A DNA stretch of 13,917 nt from Candidatus Rhabdochlamydia sp. (GCA_030043815.1 JASHWX010000037.1:1-13917), one strand, 5' to 3'. Positions 1-7,532 are shown, counted from the first letter of the stretch. Numbers and translations are program-made. Notes: generated by a model from the letters alone, not told the origin.

Positions 1-962
1 CAGGAGTCAGGAACATCCACTTTGATCTCTTCCTCATGAAAGTCGAGGTAAGGATTGAGAATGATCTCGTTGAAGAATTTCTCATCTTCGAATTTTGATG
101 TCGGGCTGCTTAAGAAACATGAAAAGCGCGAACCTTCTCTCATGTGAGACTCAAGGCATTGGCTCAAAAAATCGAACAAGCGGTCTTTAGGGCCTGAAAA
201 AGCAAAGGGAGAAGTTTTTACAGTCTCTTCAGGGCTGATTTTTTTCTCACTGATCAACCGATCAAGCAGACGGCGCAATTGCCGCTCTGAGATCTGCCCT
301 CGAGAAGCCAATTCATCTAAGAAGCGGATGAAATGCACGACGTGTTGCTTCTCATCAAGGGGCACTTCGGCAAGAAGCCCCTTAAGGTCATCATCGGAAT
401 ACTTGATCTCTGTTAAAAAGGGGATCATTTTTTCTACTTCTTGAATCATTTTTTTCCCTTTTTCGAGAAGCAATCGAGACGAGTCGCTCTCTTGCTGCAT
501 TTCCTGCATCTGTTTTTCACTGTGCAAGGGATAGTCGTCAAAAAAGATGCAATCGAAGACTCCAAGGCGCGGCAAGGCGTGCTGCCACGTGTCTTCGATG
601 ATTGTCACATGGGGGTGCTGCTTGGCCCACTCGCGCGCCCTCGCGGCAACGACGGGATGGTATTCGATAATGATATGGCTTTTGGGATGGTAGGTCTGGA
701 TGTGGTTTGCCGAAAAGCCTAAGCCAAATCCCACTTCGAGCACATCGCCGAAAGGCTTAAGGGCATCGATGCAGGCGATCATGTAGGGTTTTTCCCATTC
801 CATCATCACTTGGAACTTTCCGTCTTTGAGCAAGACCTCTTTTCCTTGCTCATCCTTCGCATATTCCATCTTGCAGTGTGAAAAATCTTCTCGCATCTGT
901 GAAACTCCGTTTACAATACTCAACCGATTTACGAAATCCACTTGAGTATAATCGTAATCCAT
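1..962 (-). CDS. GAMT/RMT2-class SAM-dependent methyltransferase (3' end cut by window edge)
   Basis: Reading the minus strand from the ATG at 962 gives 320 residues with no stop before the left edge; the last two bases visible (TG of the next codon) could begin a TGA stop or another codon. Residues 54-61 read MEWEKPYM, close to the MEWETPYM stretch of guanidinoacetate N-methyltransferase. They are followed by SAM motif I, VLEVGFGLGFS (74-84), the acidic strand end IIIEYHP (97-103), and FDCIFFDDYPL (136-146), which matches the catalytic-loop region of that family. Between about residues 150 and 260 lies a charged, mostly helical stretch absent from GAMT, after which a core-like strand SRFSCFLSS (278-286) resumes. 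The likely role is N-methylation of a guanidino, arginine or other small substrate in the cytoplasm; the substrate is not readable. A good AAGGA ribosome binding site lies 8 nt upstream. The gene is divergent from the secretin operon. A more distant spermidine-synthase-like role is possible. Confidence 0.83.
   Translation of the reverse strand, partial: MDYDYTQVDFVNRLSIVNGVSQMREDFSHCKMEYAKDEQGKEVLLKDGKFQVMMEWEKPYMIACIDALKPFGDVLEVGFGLGFSANHIQTYHPKSHIIIEYHPVVAARAREWAKQHPHVTIIEDTWQHALPRLGVFDCIFFDDYPLHSEKQMQEMQQESDSSRLLLEKGKKMIQEVEKMIPFLTEIKYSDDDLKGLLAEVPLDEKQHVVHFIRFLDELASRGQISERQLRRLLDRLISEKKISPEETVKTSPFAFSGPKDRLFDFLSQCLESHMREGSRFSCFLSSPTSKFEDEKFFNEIILNPYLDFHEEEIKVDVPDS
947..952 (+). promoter_or_regulatory. 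Possible -10 element for the secretin operon
   Basis: A perfect TATAAT lies on the plus strand about 83 nt before the secretin ATG, inside the first codons of the divergent methyltransferase gene. No good -35 hexamer stands 16-18 bp upstream (the bases there are around CCGATT), so this may be chance. It is the best -10-like match I see ahead of the operon. Confidence 0.25.
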
Positions 963-970
963 TTTAGGAT

Positions 971-975
971 TCCTT
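971..975 (-). promoter_or_regulatory. Ribosome binding site of the methyltransferase
   Basis: The minus strand reads AAGGA 8 nt before the ATG at 962. This supports that start and shows that the gene, although cut at the other end, has an intact 5' end in the window. Confidence 0.7.
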
Positions 976-1024
976 ACTTAGTCATTTAAATTTTTGGCGT
1001 GAACAGTCTGAAAAGGAAAATTTT

Positions 1025-1029
1025 AAGAG
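1025..1029 (+). promoter_or_regulatory. Ribosome binding site deciding the secretin start
   Basis: AAGAG sits 5 nt before the ATG at 1035. The longer reading from GTG at 999 has no purine-rich sequence ahead of it and would add 12 basic residues before an otherwise normal signal peptide. The ATG at 1035 is therefore preferred. Confidence 0.5.
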
Positions 1030-1034
1030 CGGCT

Positions 1035-4000
1035 ATGAAAGAATTTCGAAAACGCCTGTGGTTGTACGCTTCCTTTCTATCACTGATCCATTCACCGATT
1101 GCCTATACAGCAGATGATCTCGAGGAAGATGCCATTGCAGCAAATTGGAAGTCTCAAGATACCGATGTCGAGAAGGACACCTATACTATCAATTTCAATC
1201 AAATCTCGATGGTGGAATTCATCCGCTTTGCGAGCAAGATCACAAATCTGAATTTTGTTTTTGACAATGCTGATTTGCAATTCAACGTCACCGTTGTTTC
1301 TGAAGAGGCTGTCAACGCGCAAAACGTGATGGCTGCCCTGTCTCAAGTATTGAGGATGCATGAATTGACGCTGATCGAACAAGATGGCAATGTGCTGATC
1401 ACAAAATCGAAGGCCGTCAATCAAATTCCCACGGTCATTTCTTCCGATATACCCAGCAACAAAGTCGGCAATTCAGCGCTCGTGACGCGCGTCTTTAAAA
1501 TTAAAAACATCAATGTCAATTCTGCTGCTAGCCTCATCCGTCCGATGATCTCCCAAGGTGCTCTCATCGAGGCTGCCACCGAGACCAGCCAATTGATTGT
1601 CACCGATATCCCGACGAGCATCGACCAAATCGCCTCGCTCCTCATGACCATCGACACGACCCACTCGCCGCTCGACATCGAATCTTACACTGTCAAAAAC
1701 ATCGCGCCGGTGGACCTCATCGGATTGACGCGTCAAATCTTAAGCCCCTTTACAGAGGGCAGTCCGCTCATTTTCGTGCCCCAAGTCGACACAAATTCCA
1801 TCTATATCGTGTCGACGCCGCATTTGATCGAGCGCGCCATGACGGTCATGGAAGACCTGGATTTGCCTCCCAAGCCGCAAATTGCGCCCTCTGGGGCAGC
1901 GAAAAACGTCTTCATTTATCGACCGATTTACCGCATGCCGCAAGACTTGATGGCCGAGCTTAAACAAGTCGATAAACAGCTCAAAAGCGTCGGCGGCCCG
2001 CTCACTCCCCTAGAAACGTCCATCGAAAGTGTCAAGGAGATCAAAGAAACAGGCTCTCTCATGTTCATCGTCGATCCTGAGACGACATCCAAACTCAAGG
2101 ACATCCTCTCCTCTCTCGACACCATTCCAAGCAAACTAGCCTACGCGGGCGCGGCTCCAAAATCGAACTTTTTGATCTACAATCCCAAATACCGCTCGGG
2201 CGAGGACCTTTACATAGAACTCAATGACGTCGAGAGAAATTTAATTACTTCAGGGCTCGCCGACCCAGACCTCCTCGGCGCACTCGACTCGATGAAATGG
2301 GTCCCTAACATCAATTCCCTGATATTTACAGGCAGCCCTCAGGCAATCCAACGGGTGCAAGGGATGCTGCAGATGATGGACACAGCCGCTTCAGCGGCCC
2401 TTCTCGCAAGGGAAGTGTTCATCTATACGCCCCATTACGTGTCTTCCGAGCAAATCGAACACGCCCTTCATTCCCTTATTCCCTCCCTCCAACAAAGCCA
2501 TCTTGCCTCCGATCGCAGTTTGATCGAAGCCATTCAATCCATGCAATGGAACAAAGAAAACCAATCCTTTGTATTCACATCCGATCCTGCGACCATCGAA
2601 CGTTTGAAAGGGCTGCTTGCCAAAATCGACGCCCCGGAAAAGGCCCCTTCCGCCAAAGGATTTTACCTCTATAAACTCCAGTATGTGCCTTGCGATACCG
2701 TCAAACAGGAGCTGCAAAATATCGCCAAGAGGCTGTCAACGAATTCATTGGAAAATCAAAACTTGATGCATGCGATCAACAAACTCGAATGCATCAAGGC
2801 AAACAATGCACTGCTCATCACGGGGACCAACGAGGCCATCGATCAAATTAAAACGCTGATCGCCGAATTCGACGTGCCGACAGGAGTTGCCGTCCCTTCG
2901 CTAGCTCAAAACTTTTTCATCTACAAAGCCAAATTCATCCCAGCAAGTGAAATTGAAGTTGCGCTCAATGACCTTGCCGCTGATTTGAAGGCGTCGGGCT
3001 TAAACGACCCTGAGCTATTTCAGTCGATCAGCTCCATGCGTTATGTCGATGCGACCGATTCCCTTCTCTTCACAGGAAGCCCCGATGCTTTAGCAAAAGT
3101 GCAAAATCTGATCGGCGAAATCGACACGAACACAGCGCTCGGGGCCATCCGCGAGATTGGGGGCGTGACATTCTTCCTCTATAAAATTCAATTGGCTGCC
3201 GCAGACAAGCTCATGGCCGCCCTCAAGACCTTTGCACAATCGCTTAAAGCCACAGAAGCCGACAAAAAACTCTCTGATGCCATCAACACCATGAAATACA
3301 TCTCGGAGAGCAACTCGATCCTCTTCACAGGGGATGCTGAAACACTCTCGAGGCTGGAGCCGATCATACAACAGTTTGATAATGCTTCTCTGGCGGGCCC
3401 AGCTCCTACCCCACGCGCCGTGACGACATTTATTATCTACAATCCCAAGTATCTGGCTGGCGAAGATCTCATTTCGATCCTTAAAGATTTCATGCAGAAC
3501 TTGGAGGCTTCCGGCGTTTCAGATCCGGGACTCTACGATACGGTCAACAATCTCAAATGGATCCCTAAGACCAATTCGCTTCTTATCTCCGGCGATGTCG
3601 CATCAGTTGACAAGGTCCAGCAGCTTTTGACCAAATTCGATGTTCCCAATAAAGAAGCTCCCCCTCCATCGATCGAATCGATCGACAACACCAGCTTCCT
3701 CGTCTACAAATTGCAATACCATCCCGGCAACGACATCCAATCGGCGCTCAAACAAGTCGCCATCGCGCTGGAAAAGGGGTCCGCCCCGCCGAGCGCACTT
3801 GTCGACGCGATCAATTCAATCCAATGGGTCATGGTGACAAATTCCCTTCTCGTCACAGGCCAGCAAGACGTCCTTGTCAAACTCAAGGAATTGATCCAAA
3901 ATCTCGACGCCCCCTTGCGCCAGGTCTTCATCGAAGTCCTCATCATTCAGACGAGTTTGACCAATACGCAAAACTTCGGACTCATGTGGGGCAGCCAAGC

Positions 4001-4886
4001 GCAATTCTTTAGTAAAGCCACGATGGGCACCGGCAACTTCCCTACCGCGACCAATCCATCAGGGCAGATAACAACACCCGTGGGAACATTTGCTCCAAAC
4101 CTGCAATCCATCAACGCGACAACCACACCACTGGGCGGCATCCCTAGCGGCATGGTTCCCTTCACTTCAGGCTTCGACCTCGGCGCCATCGGCGATATCA
4201 TCATGAACAAAGGACGTTCCTTTATCTCTATCGGCGCTCTGGTCAATGCTATTCAGTCTGACAGCGATTCGACCATCATCATCAACCCCAAGCTCATTAC
4301 TCAAGACAACCGTCAGTCGACGATCTTTGTCGGAGAGAACGTTCCCTATACAGGATCCATTGTCCAAAACGCCGCTGCGAACACGACTACTACCTCCAAC
4401 ATCGAATATCGCGATGTGGGCGTCAGTCTGACAATTACCCCCATCCTCGGCGAAAACGACATCATCACCCTGGACATCGTCAATGATATCTCGCAAGTCA
4501 TTAGTGCAGCATCCTCGACAAATTCCCTCGTTCTGACAGGGATCGAGACTAGCCATGCCCATATGGAAACCCGTGTTGCCGTACCGAACAATCATTTTGT
4601 CGCATTGAGCGGAATGATCGACGACAGCAAGACCCATTATAAAACAGGCATCCCTTGCTTGGGCGGCCTCCCTGTGATCGGGGCCCTGTTCAGCGAAAAC
4701 GACCGCACGGCAAACAAAAGCAGCATCATCATTTTCATGCGCCCTCAGATCATCAACACCTACGATGAATACAAAGCTCTCACAGAACATCAAGAATGGC
4801 TCTACAAATACGACGCCCGCCTTCCTGTGCTGAAAGAACAATTCGACGAAGGCATCGACCTGGTGAAGACCCCCGAAAATGAATAA
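1035..4886 (+). CDS. Secretin (GspD/PilQ superfamily) with eight extra tandem N-domain-like modules
   Basis: This 1283-residue protein would form an outer-membrane secretin ring with a long periplasmic arm. In order: basic/hydrophobic signal peptide (about 1-26); N0-like domain (about 49-125); N1 (149-207) and N2 (214-277), both with the N-domain pattern that ends near an aspartate; eight further modules of 72-89 residues (293-959); the secretin core (about 960-1240); and a short C-terminal tail. The core shows the NAIQSDSDSTIIINPKL and FVGENVPYTGS segments and the hallmark IPCLGGLPVIGALF (1206-1219). Typical GspD proteins are about 650-760 residues, so this one is nearly twice as long, all of the excess lying in the repeats. 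Its last 8 bases overlap the next gene, implying translational coupling. No gspE, gspF, pilus or type III genes are in the window, so type II assignment (gspD) is plausible but unproven. An alternative GTG start at 999 would add 12 residues. Confidence 0.93.
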   Translation: MKEFRKRLWLYASFLSLIHSPIAYTADDLEEDAIAANWKSQDTDVEKDTYTINFNQISMVEFIRFASKITNLNFVFDNADLQFNVTVVSEEAVNAQNVMAALSQVLRMHELTLIEQDGNVLITKSKAVNQIPTVISSDIPSNKVGNSALVTRVFKIKNINVNSAASLIRPMISQGALIEAATETSQLIVTDIPTSIDQIASLLMTIDTTHSPLDIESYTVKNIAPVDLIGLTRQILSPFTEGSPLIFVPQVDTNSIYIVSTPHLIERAMTVMEDLDLPPKPQIAPSGAAKNVFIYRPIYRMPQDLMAELKQVDKQLKSVGGPLTPLETSIESVKEIKETGSLMFIVDPETTSKLKDILSSLDTIPSKLAYAGAAPKSNFLIYNPKYRSGEDLYIELNDVERNLITSGLADPDLLGALDSMKWVPNINSLIFTGSPQAIQRVQGMLQMMDTAASAALLAREVFIYTPHYVSSEQIEHALHSLIPSLQQSHLASDRSLIEAIQSMQWNKENQSFVFTSDPATIERLKGLLAKIDAPEKAPSAKGFYLYKLQYVPCDTVKQELQNIAKRLSTNSLENQNLMHAINKLECIKANNALLITGTNEAIDQIKTLIAEFDVPTGVAVPSLAQNFFIYKAKFIPASEIEVALNDLAADLKASGLNDPELFQSISSMRYVDATDSLLFTGSPDALAKVQNLIGEIDTNTALGAIREIGGVTFFLYKIQLAAADKLMAALKTFAQSLKATEADKKLSDAINTMKYISESNSILFTGDAETLSRLEPIIQQFDNASLAGPAPTPRAVTTFIIYNPKYLAGEDLISILKDFMQNLEASGVSDPGLYDTVNNLKWIPKTNSLLISGDVASVDKVQQLLTKFDVPNKEAPPPSIESIDNTSFLVYKLQYHPGNDIQSALKQVAIALEKGSAPPSALVDAINSIQWVMVTNSLLVTGQQDVLVKLKELIQNLDAPLRQVFIEVLIIQTSLTNTQNFGLMWGSQAQFFSKATMGTGNFPTATNPSGQITTPVGTFAPNLQSINATTTPLGGIPSGMVPFTSGFDLGAIGDIIMNKGRSFISIGALVNAIQSDSDSTIIINPKLITQDNRQSTIFVGENVPYTGSIVQNAAANTTTTSNIEYRDVGVSLTITPILGENDIITLDIVNDISQVISAASSTNSLVLTGIETSHAHMETRVAVPNNHFVALSGMIDDSKTHYKTGIPCLGGLPVIGALFSENDRTANKSSIIIFMRPQIINTYDEYKALTEHQEWLYKYDARLPVLKEQFDEGIDLVKTPENE
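1911..3911 (+). repeat. Eight tandem protein modules in the secretin arm
   Basis: The modules begin at 1911, 2169, 2418, 2661, 2913, 3171, 3429 and 3696. Each opens with an aromatic strand (FIYRPIY, FLIYNPKY, FIYTPHY, FYLYKLQY, FFIYKAKF, FFLYKIQL, FIIYNPKY, FLVYKLQY). A helix rich in D/E-L and L follows, then in most copies a stretch like AIxSMxW, then a strand like NSLLFTG, and a final helix ending in a D (LLxxxD). The last strand-helix pair is the same as in ordinary secretin N1/N2 domains, so these look like diverged copies of that fold. They are repeats at the protein level; the DNA copies have diverged. Confidence 0.88.
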
Positions 4887-5796
4887 GATTCTTTTTTGTC
4901 TATTGGTTCTTGTTGCGGCCTGCCATCACGTCTCCCGTCAGATCGAGCCCACGATGAGCTATGCGGTGCAAGACAAATATTTACTTTCGCTTCCTTCGCC
5001 CTTTGAACCGCTCACAGAGGAAGAAAAATCCCAAGATTGGGGCAAAGAGATGCTGATCGGATTCGGCTTTGCCCACGAACTCGATCTCTACCAAGCGATC
5101 ACCGCCTTCAAGCGCGCGGAATTCCTGCTGCCCCCCGATGCAAGCCGCCGCTCAGAGGTGCAATATGAAATCCTCCTCTGCTATTACATCGGAAAAAAGC
5201 CCAAAGAAGTGATTTATACATTCGAACACAGCGACCTGCGCTATGTCGATCCCCAATTTCCTGCCTTCCACGACTTATTGCTCATCTTATACGACACCTA
5301 CCAGCAAGAAAAAATGACCGCCCAAGCCGCAAAGATCCACCAGCTCATCCAACAGCATTTTCCTGACGAAGCAGAAAAACTCACCCTCTCGAGCGCCCTG
5401 ATTCGAGCAGATTTTCCCACCCTCGAATCCACCCCCCGCCTTGCAGCCTTCCTCGATGATTATGATTCCAAAAAGAAATCGATCGGCACCGCCCAAGGTT
5501 TGAATGCCCTGCTCCCCGGAGCCGGCTATCTCTACCTGGGGCAGAACCAGTCCGCCGCCACAGCCTTCTTTCTCAATGGCCTTTTCATCGCCGCCTCGGT
5601 CTATTTCTTCGATCAAGGCAACATCGCCGCAGGGATTATCTTTACGAGTTTTGAGGCGGGATGGTATTTTGGAGGGATCTACGGCGCGGGCCTTGAGGCA
5701 AAGTCATACAATGAACGCCTCTACGAGAAGATGGCCACGCCGATGATGAACCGGGAAAGGCTGTTCCCCGCGCTCATGCTCAACTATGCGTTTTAA
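4879..5796 (+). CDS. Envelope lipoprotein with TPR-like helices and a hydrophobic C-terminal domain
   Basis: The 305-residue product starts with a short lipoprotein signal ending in the lipobox VAAC, with the lipidated cysteine at residue 15. Residues about 60-185 are helical and TPR-like (for example AHELDLYQAITAFKRAEFLL, then a second pair around 93-115). Residues about 204-275 form a hydrophobic Gly-rich region opening with ALLPGAGYLYLGQ, followed by FFLNGLFIAASVYFF and AGWYFGGIYGA. From memory, a similar LPGAG..Y.GQ region occurs in TPR proteins encoded beside exported YidD-like proteins in other Gram-negative bacteria, which matches the next gene here. The chain ends in NYAF, a terminal Phe as in many outer-membrane barrel proteins, but no barrel is evident. 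The gene overlaps the secretin by 8 bp and the next gene by 11 bp. A pilotin or accessory role for the secretin is inference only. Confidence 0.8.
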   Translation: MNKILFCLLVLVAACHHVSRQIEPTMSYAVQDKYLLSLPSPFEPLTEEEKSQDWGKEMLIGFGFAHELDLYQAITAFKRAEFLLPPDASRRSEVQYEILLCYYIGKKPKEVIYTFEHSDLRYVDPQFPAFHDLLLILYDTYQQEKMTAQAAKIHQLIQQHFPDEAEKLTLSSALIRADFPTLESTPRLAAFLDDYDSKKKSIGTAQGLNALLPGAGYLYLGQNQSAATAFFLNGLFIAASVYFFDQGNIAAGIIFTSFEAGWYFGGIYGAGLEAKSYNERLYEKMATPMMNRERLFPALMLNYAF

Positions 5797-6160
5797 ATTA
5801 TTGTTGATTTTACTCCCCGCGCTTTTGCATGCGATGCCAGGCTATATCGAGCCCTGGGGCAAAGACGCCGATCTCAAAATTCCCAAAGTTGAAGAACCTC
5901 CGCCCACCCCATCACTTGGCGTCCGCCTCGCTGAACAGGTCATTCTCTTCCATCAAAATGTCATCTCGCCCGTCGATGGCCCTCGCAGCCACTTTCGCCC
6001 CTCTTCATCAGCTTACATGCTCCAATCGATAAAAAAACACGGATTGATCACAGGATTTTGGATGGGCTGCGACCGCCTGATGCGGGAAAACAGCGATCAA
6101 TGGGTGTACCGCAAGATCGAAGAAGACGGGAAAATCTATAAGTATGATCCTGTCCGTTAA
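5786..6160 (+). CDS. yidD: Exported YidD-like protein lacking the YidD cysteines
   Basis: The 124-residue product carries a cleavable-looking signal peptide (MRFKLLLILLPALLHA, 1-16) and a Pro-rich linker (about 33-43). The YidD core spans about 48-101: VILFHQNVISPVDGPRSHF, then RPSSSAYMLQSIKKHG and the DRLMRE segment. Classical YidD is a 70-85 residue inner-membrane-associated cytoplasmic protein that aids YidC-dependent insertion and carries cysteines in the patterns GxRCxFxPTCS and RC. Here those positions are Ser68, Ser74 and Glu101; the only Cys is Cys95. The C-terminal KIYKYDPVR tail resembles the longer exported YidD relatives. A cytoplasmic insertion-factor role is therefore doubtful; a periplasmic role linked to its operon partners is more likely. 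No ribosome binding site is visible, and the 11-bp overlap suggests translation by coupling. Confidence 0.8.
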   Translation: MRFKLLLILLPALLHAMPGYIEPWGKDADLKIPKVEEPPPTPSLGVRLAEQVILFHQNVISPVDGPRSHFRPSSSAYMLQSIKKHGLITGFWMGCDRLMRENSDQWVYRKIEEDGKIYKYDPVR

Positions 6161-7410
6161 TGCAACAAGGCGAGCTGCTCTCGCGCAGCCTCGCCAATCT
6201 TAGAAGGGTGGTTCGCCGCTTTTTTGAAATGCACAATGGCGTTTGTGTGGCGCCCTTGCTTCAAATGGATCAGCCCTAATGCGTATTCCCCCTTTGCAGA
6301 AGGCAAGAGCTGCAAGCTCTTTTCGAGATCGGTTCGTCCGGATTGCCCCATTTGTTCCTTAAGTAAGCCTCGCTGCAAGTAAAAGTCGAAATAGTCAGGG
6401 TTGAGGCTGATCGCTTGATCAAAGGCCTTTAAAGCCCCTTCAAAGTCATCTTTTAACAGCAATGCTTTCCCTTTCAGGTTATAAAGATGCGCTTCCTCTG
6501 GCAGCCGCGCAATCCCCTTTTCCGCGCAAGACAATGCTTCAGAATGATCTCCCCGCTTTAACGCCGCGTACCCATTGTCTAAATCTTCATAGCCCGCTTT
6601 CTTTTTCTTCAGATCTGCAAGGGCCTCAGCGTATTCCTTTTCTTTCCAAACGCCGCCCGAAAAAGATCCCGACGCTTCGCGATTAGCGGCCAATCTCTCT
6701 TGTGTAGGCGGATGCGTCGCGAATAAGCCCGCAATCCACATCGGCGATCCTTGATCCGACAGTCTCAAAAATGTCTCCTGGAGTGCAACTGAGGCTTGAG
6801 GATCATATCCTGCCGCCGCCATGTATTTTATCCCATAGCTATCGGCTTGCAGCTCTGCCATGCGGCTGTATTTGAGGCTTATCAATCCGGCACCCACTGC
6901 ACCCGCCATCACTGCCACATCTTCATATTGGTTGTCCCGCATCAACGCTTGCAACCCAATCACCCCTCCCGCCATCAACAATCCGCGCTCCATGTGCTTT
7001 GCTGCATGCCGCGCTGCACTATGCACAATCTCATGCGCCAAAACTGCGGCCAGCTCTGCTTCGCTGTTCAACTCGAGAAGAAGGCCGCGATTGATGCCGA
7101 TCTTGCCTCCAGGAAGAGACCATGCATTCGGCACAGAATTGTTCAACACGACAAATTCGTATGGAAGATCTTCCCTGTCGCTGACCTCGACGAGTTTTCT
7201 TCCGACCTCTTGGACATAAGCATTCAACTTTTCATCAGATAGCCGCCCGCCTTCCGCTTGCTGCATATAGCCATATTCGCTCACTCCCAATGCAATTTCT
7301 TGTGATGACGAGATTAGGCTGATCTCTTTATCGCCTGTGACGGGATTGCGCGAGCAGCCACTTATAAGAACGACCGAGGAAACAAAAGTAAGAAGCATTT
7401 TGTTTTTCAT
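6157..7410 (-). CDS. M48-family zinc metalloprotease lipoprotein with C-terminal TPRs (BepA/LoiP-like)
   Basis: The 417-residue product has a lipoprotein signal with lipobox ISGC (Cys19), followed by RNPVTGDKEISLIS, the stretch typical of outer-membrane-tethered M48 lipoproteases. The substrate-binding strand NAWSLPGGKIGINRGLL spans 95-111. The zinc site HEIVH is at 126-130, with the third ligand Glu186 in the AELQAD motif. Residues about 285-417 form roughly four TPR units. The layout (lipidated M48 domain plus TPRs) is that of BepA, which edits or degrades misassembled outer-membrane proteins. All catalytic residues are present. The ATG at 7410 is chosen over an upstream TTG at 7422 because it starts the signal peptide directly and has a weak CAGGT 4 nt ahead. 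It is convergent with the YidD-like gene and overlaps it by 4 bp. Facing a secretin operon, an envelope quality-control role is natural. Confidence 0.93.
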   Translation of the reverse strand: MKNKMLLTFVSSVVLISGCSRNPVTGDKEISLISSSQEIALGVSEYGYMQQAEGGRLSDEKLNAYVQEVGRKLVEVSDREDLPYEFVVLNNSVPNAWSLPGGKIGINRGLLLELNSEAELAAVLAHEIVHSAARHAAKHMERGLLMAGGVIGLQALMRDNQYEDVAVMAGAVGAGLISLKYSRMAELQADSYGIKYMAAAGYDPQASVALQETFLRLSDQGSPMWIAGLFATHPPTQERLAANREASGSFSGGVWKEKEYAEALADLKKKKAGYEDLDNGYAALKRGDHSEALSCAEKGIARLPEEAHLYNLKGKALLLKDDFEGALKAFDQAISLNPDYFDFYLQRGLLKEQMGQSGRTDLEKSLQLLPSAKGEYALGLIHLKQGRHTNAIVHFKKAANHPSKIGEAAREQLALLH

Positions 7411-7437
7411 ACAGACCTGCAATTAGCATGAATTTTC

Positions 7438-7466
7438 ATTATACGAAACAGCAAGTTATTTTAAAA
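7438..7466 (-). promoter_or_regulatory. Putative promoter of the M48 lipoprotease
   Basis: The minus strand has a perfect TATAAT at 7443-7438, giving a predicted start near 7431 and a leader of about 20 nt before the ATG at 7410. The -35 position 17 bp upstream is only TTTTAA (7466-7461), so the call rests on the -10 and the AT-rich upstream DNA. Confidence 0.4.
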
Positions 7467-7489
7467 CATATTAAATTAAAAATAAAAAA

Positions 7490-7519
7490 TTGCAATCGAG
7501 GTGGGCAATGTGATATAAA
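7490..7519 (+). promoter_or_regulatory. Putative promoter of dinD (extended -10)
   Basis: TTGCAA (7490-7495) is separated by 18 bp from TATAAA (7514-7519), which is preceded by TGA, making an extended -10 TGnTATAAA. Predicted transcription start is near 7526. No LexA-type palindrome (CTGT-N8-ACAG or the Gram-positive GAAC-N4-GTTC) overlaps it. Confidence 0.5.
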
Positions 7520-7532
7520 TGGGAACATAAGC

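Noticed and set aside
441..722. 93-residue plus-strand open frame
   Set aside because: It lies opposite the methyltransferase gene, whose conserved motifs are on the minus strand; no family features were seen.
999..1034. GTG start giving a secretin 12 residues longer
   Set aside because: There is no ribosome binding site before the GTG, and the added basic segment lies in front of a complete signal peptide beginning at the ATG at 1035, which has AAGAG at the right distance.
3668..3685. Perfect 9-bp tandem repeat ATCGATCGA twice
   Set aside because: It is in frame, encodes part of the SIESID linker ahead of the last secretin module, and is too short to be more than local slippage.
4167..4841. 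224-residue minus-strand open frame
   Set aside because: It is antisense to the conserved secretin core and is explained by codon bias of the real gene.
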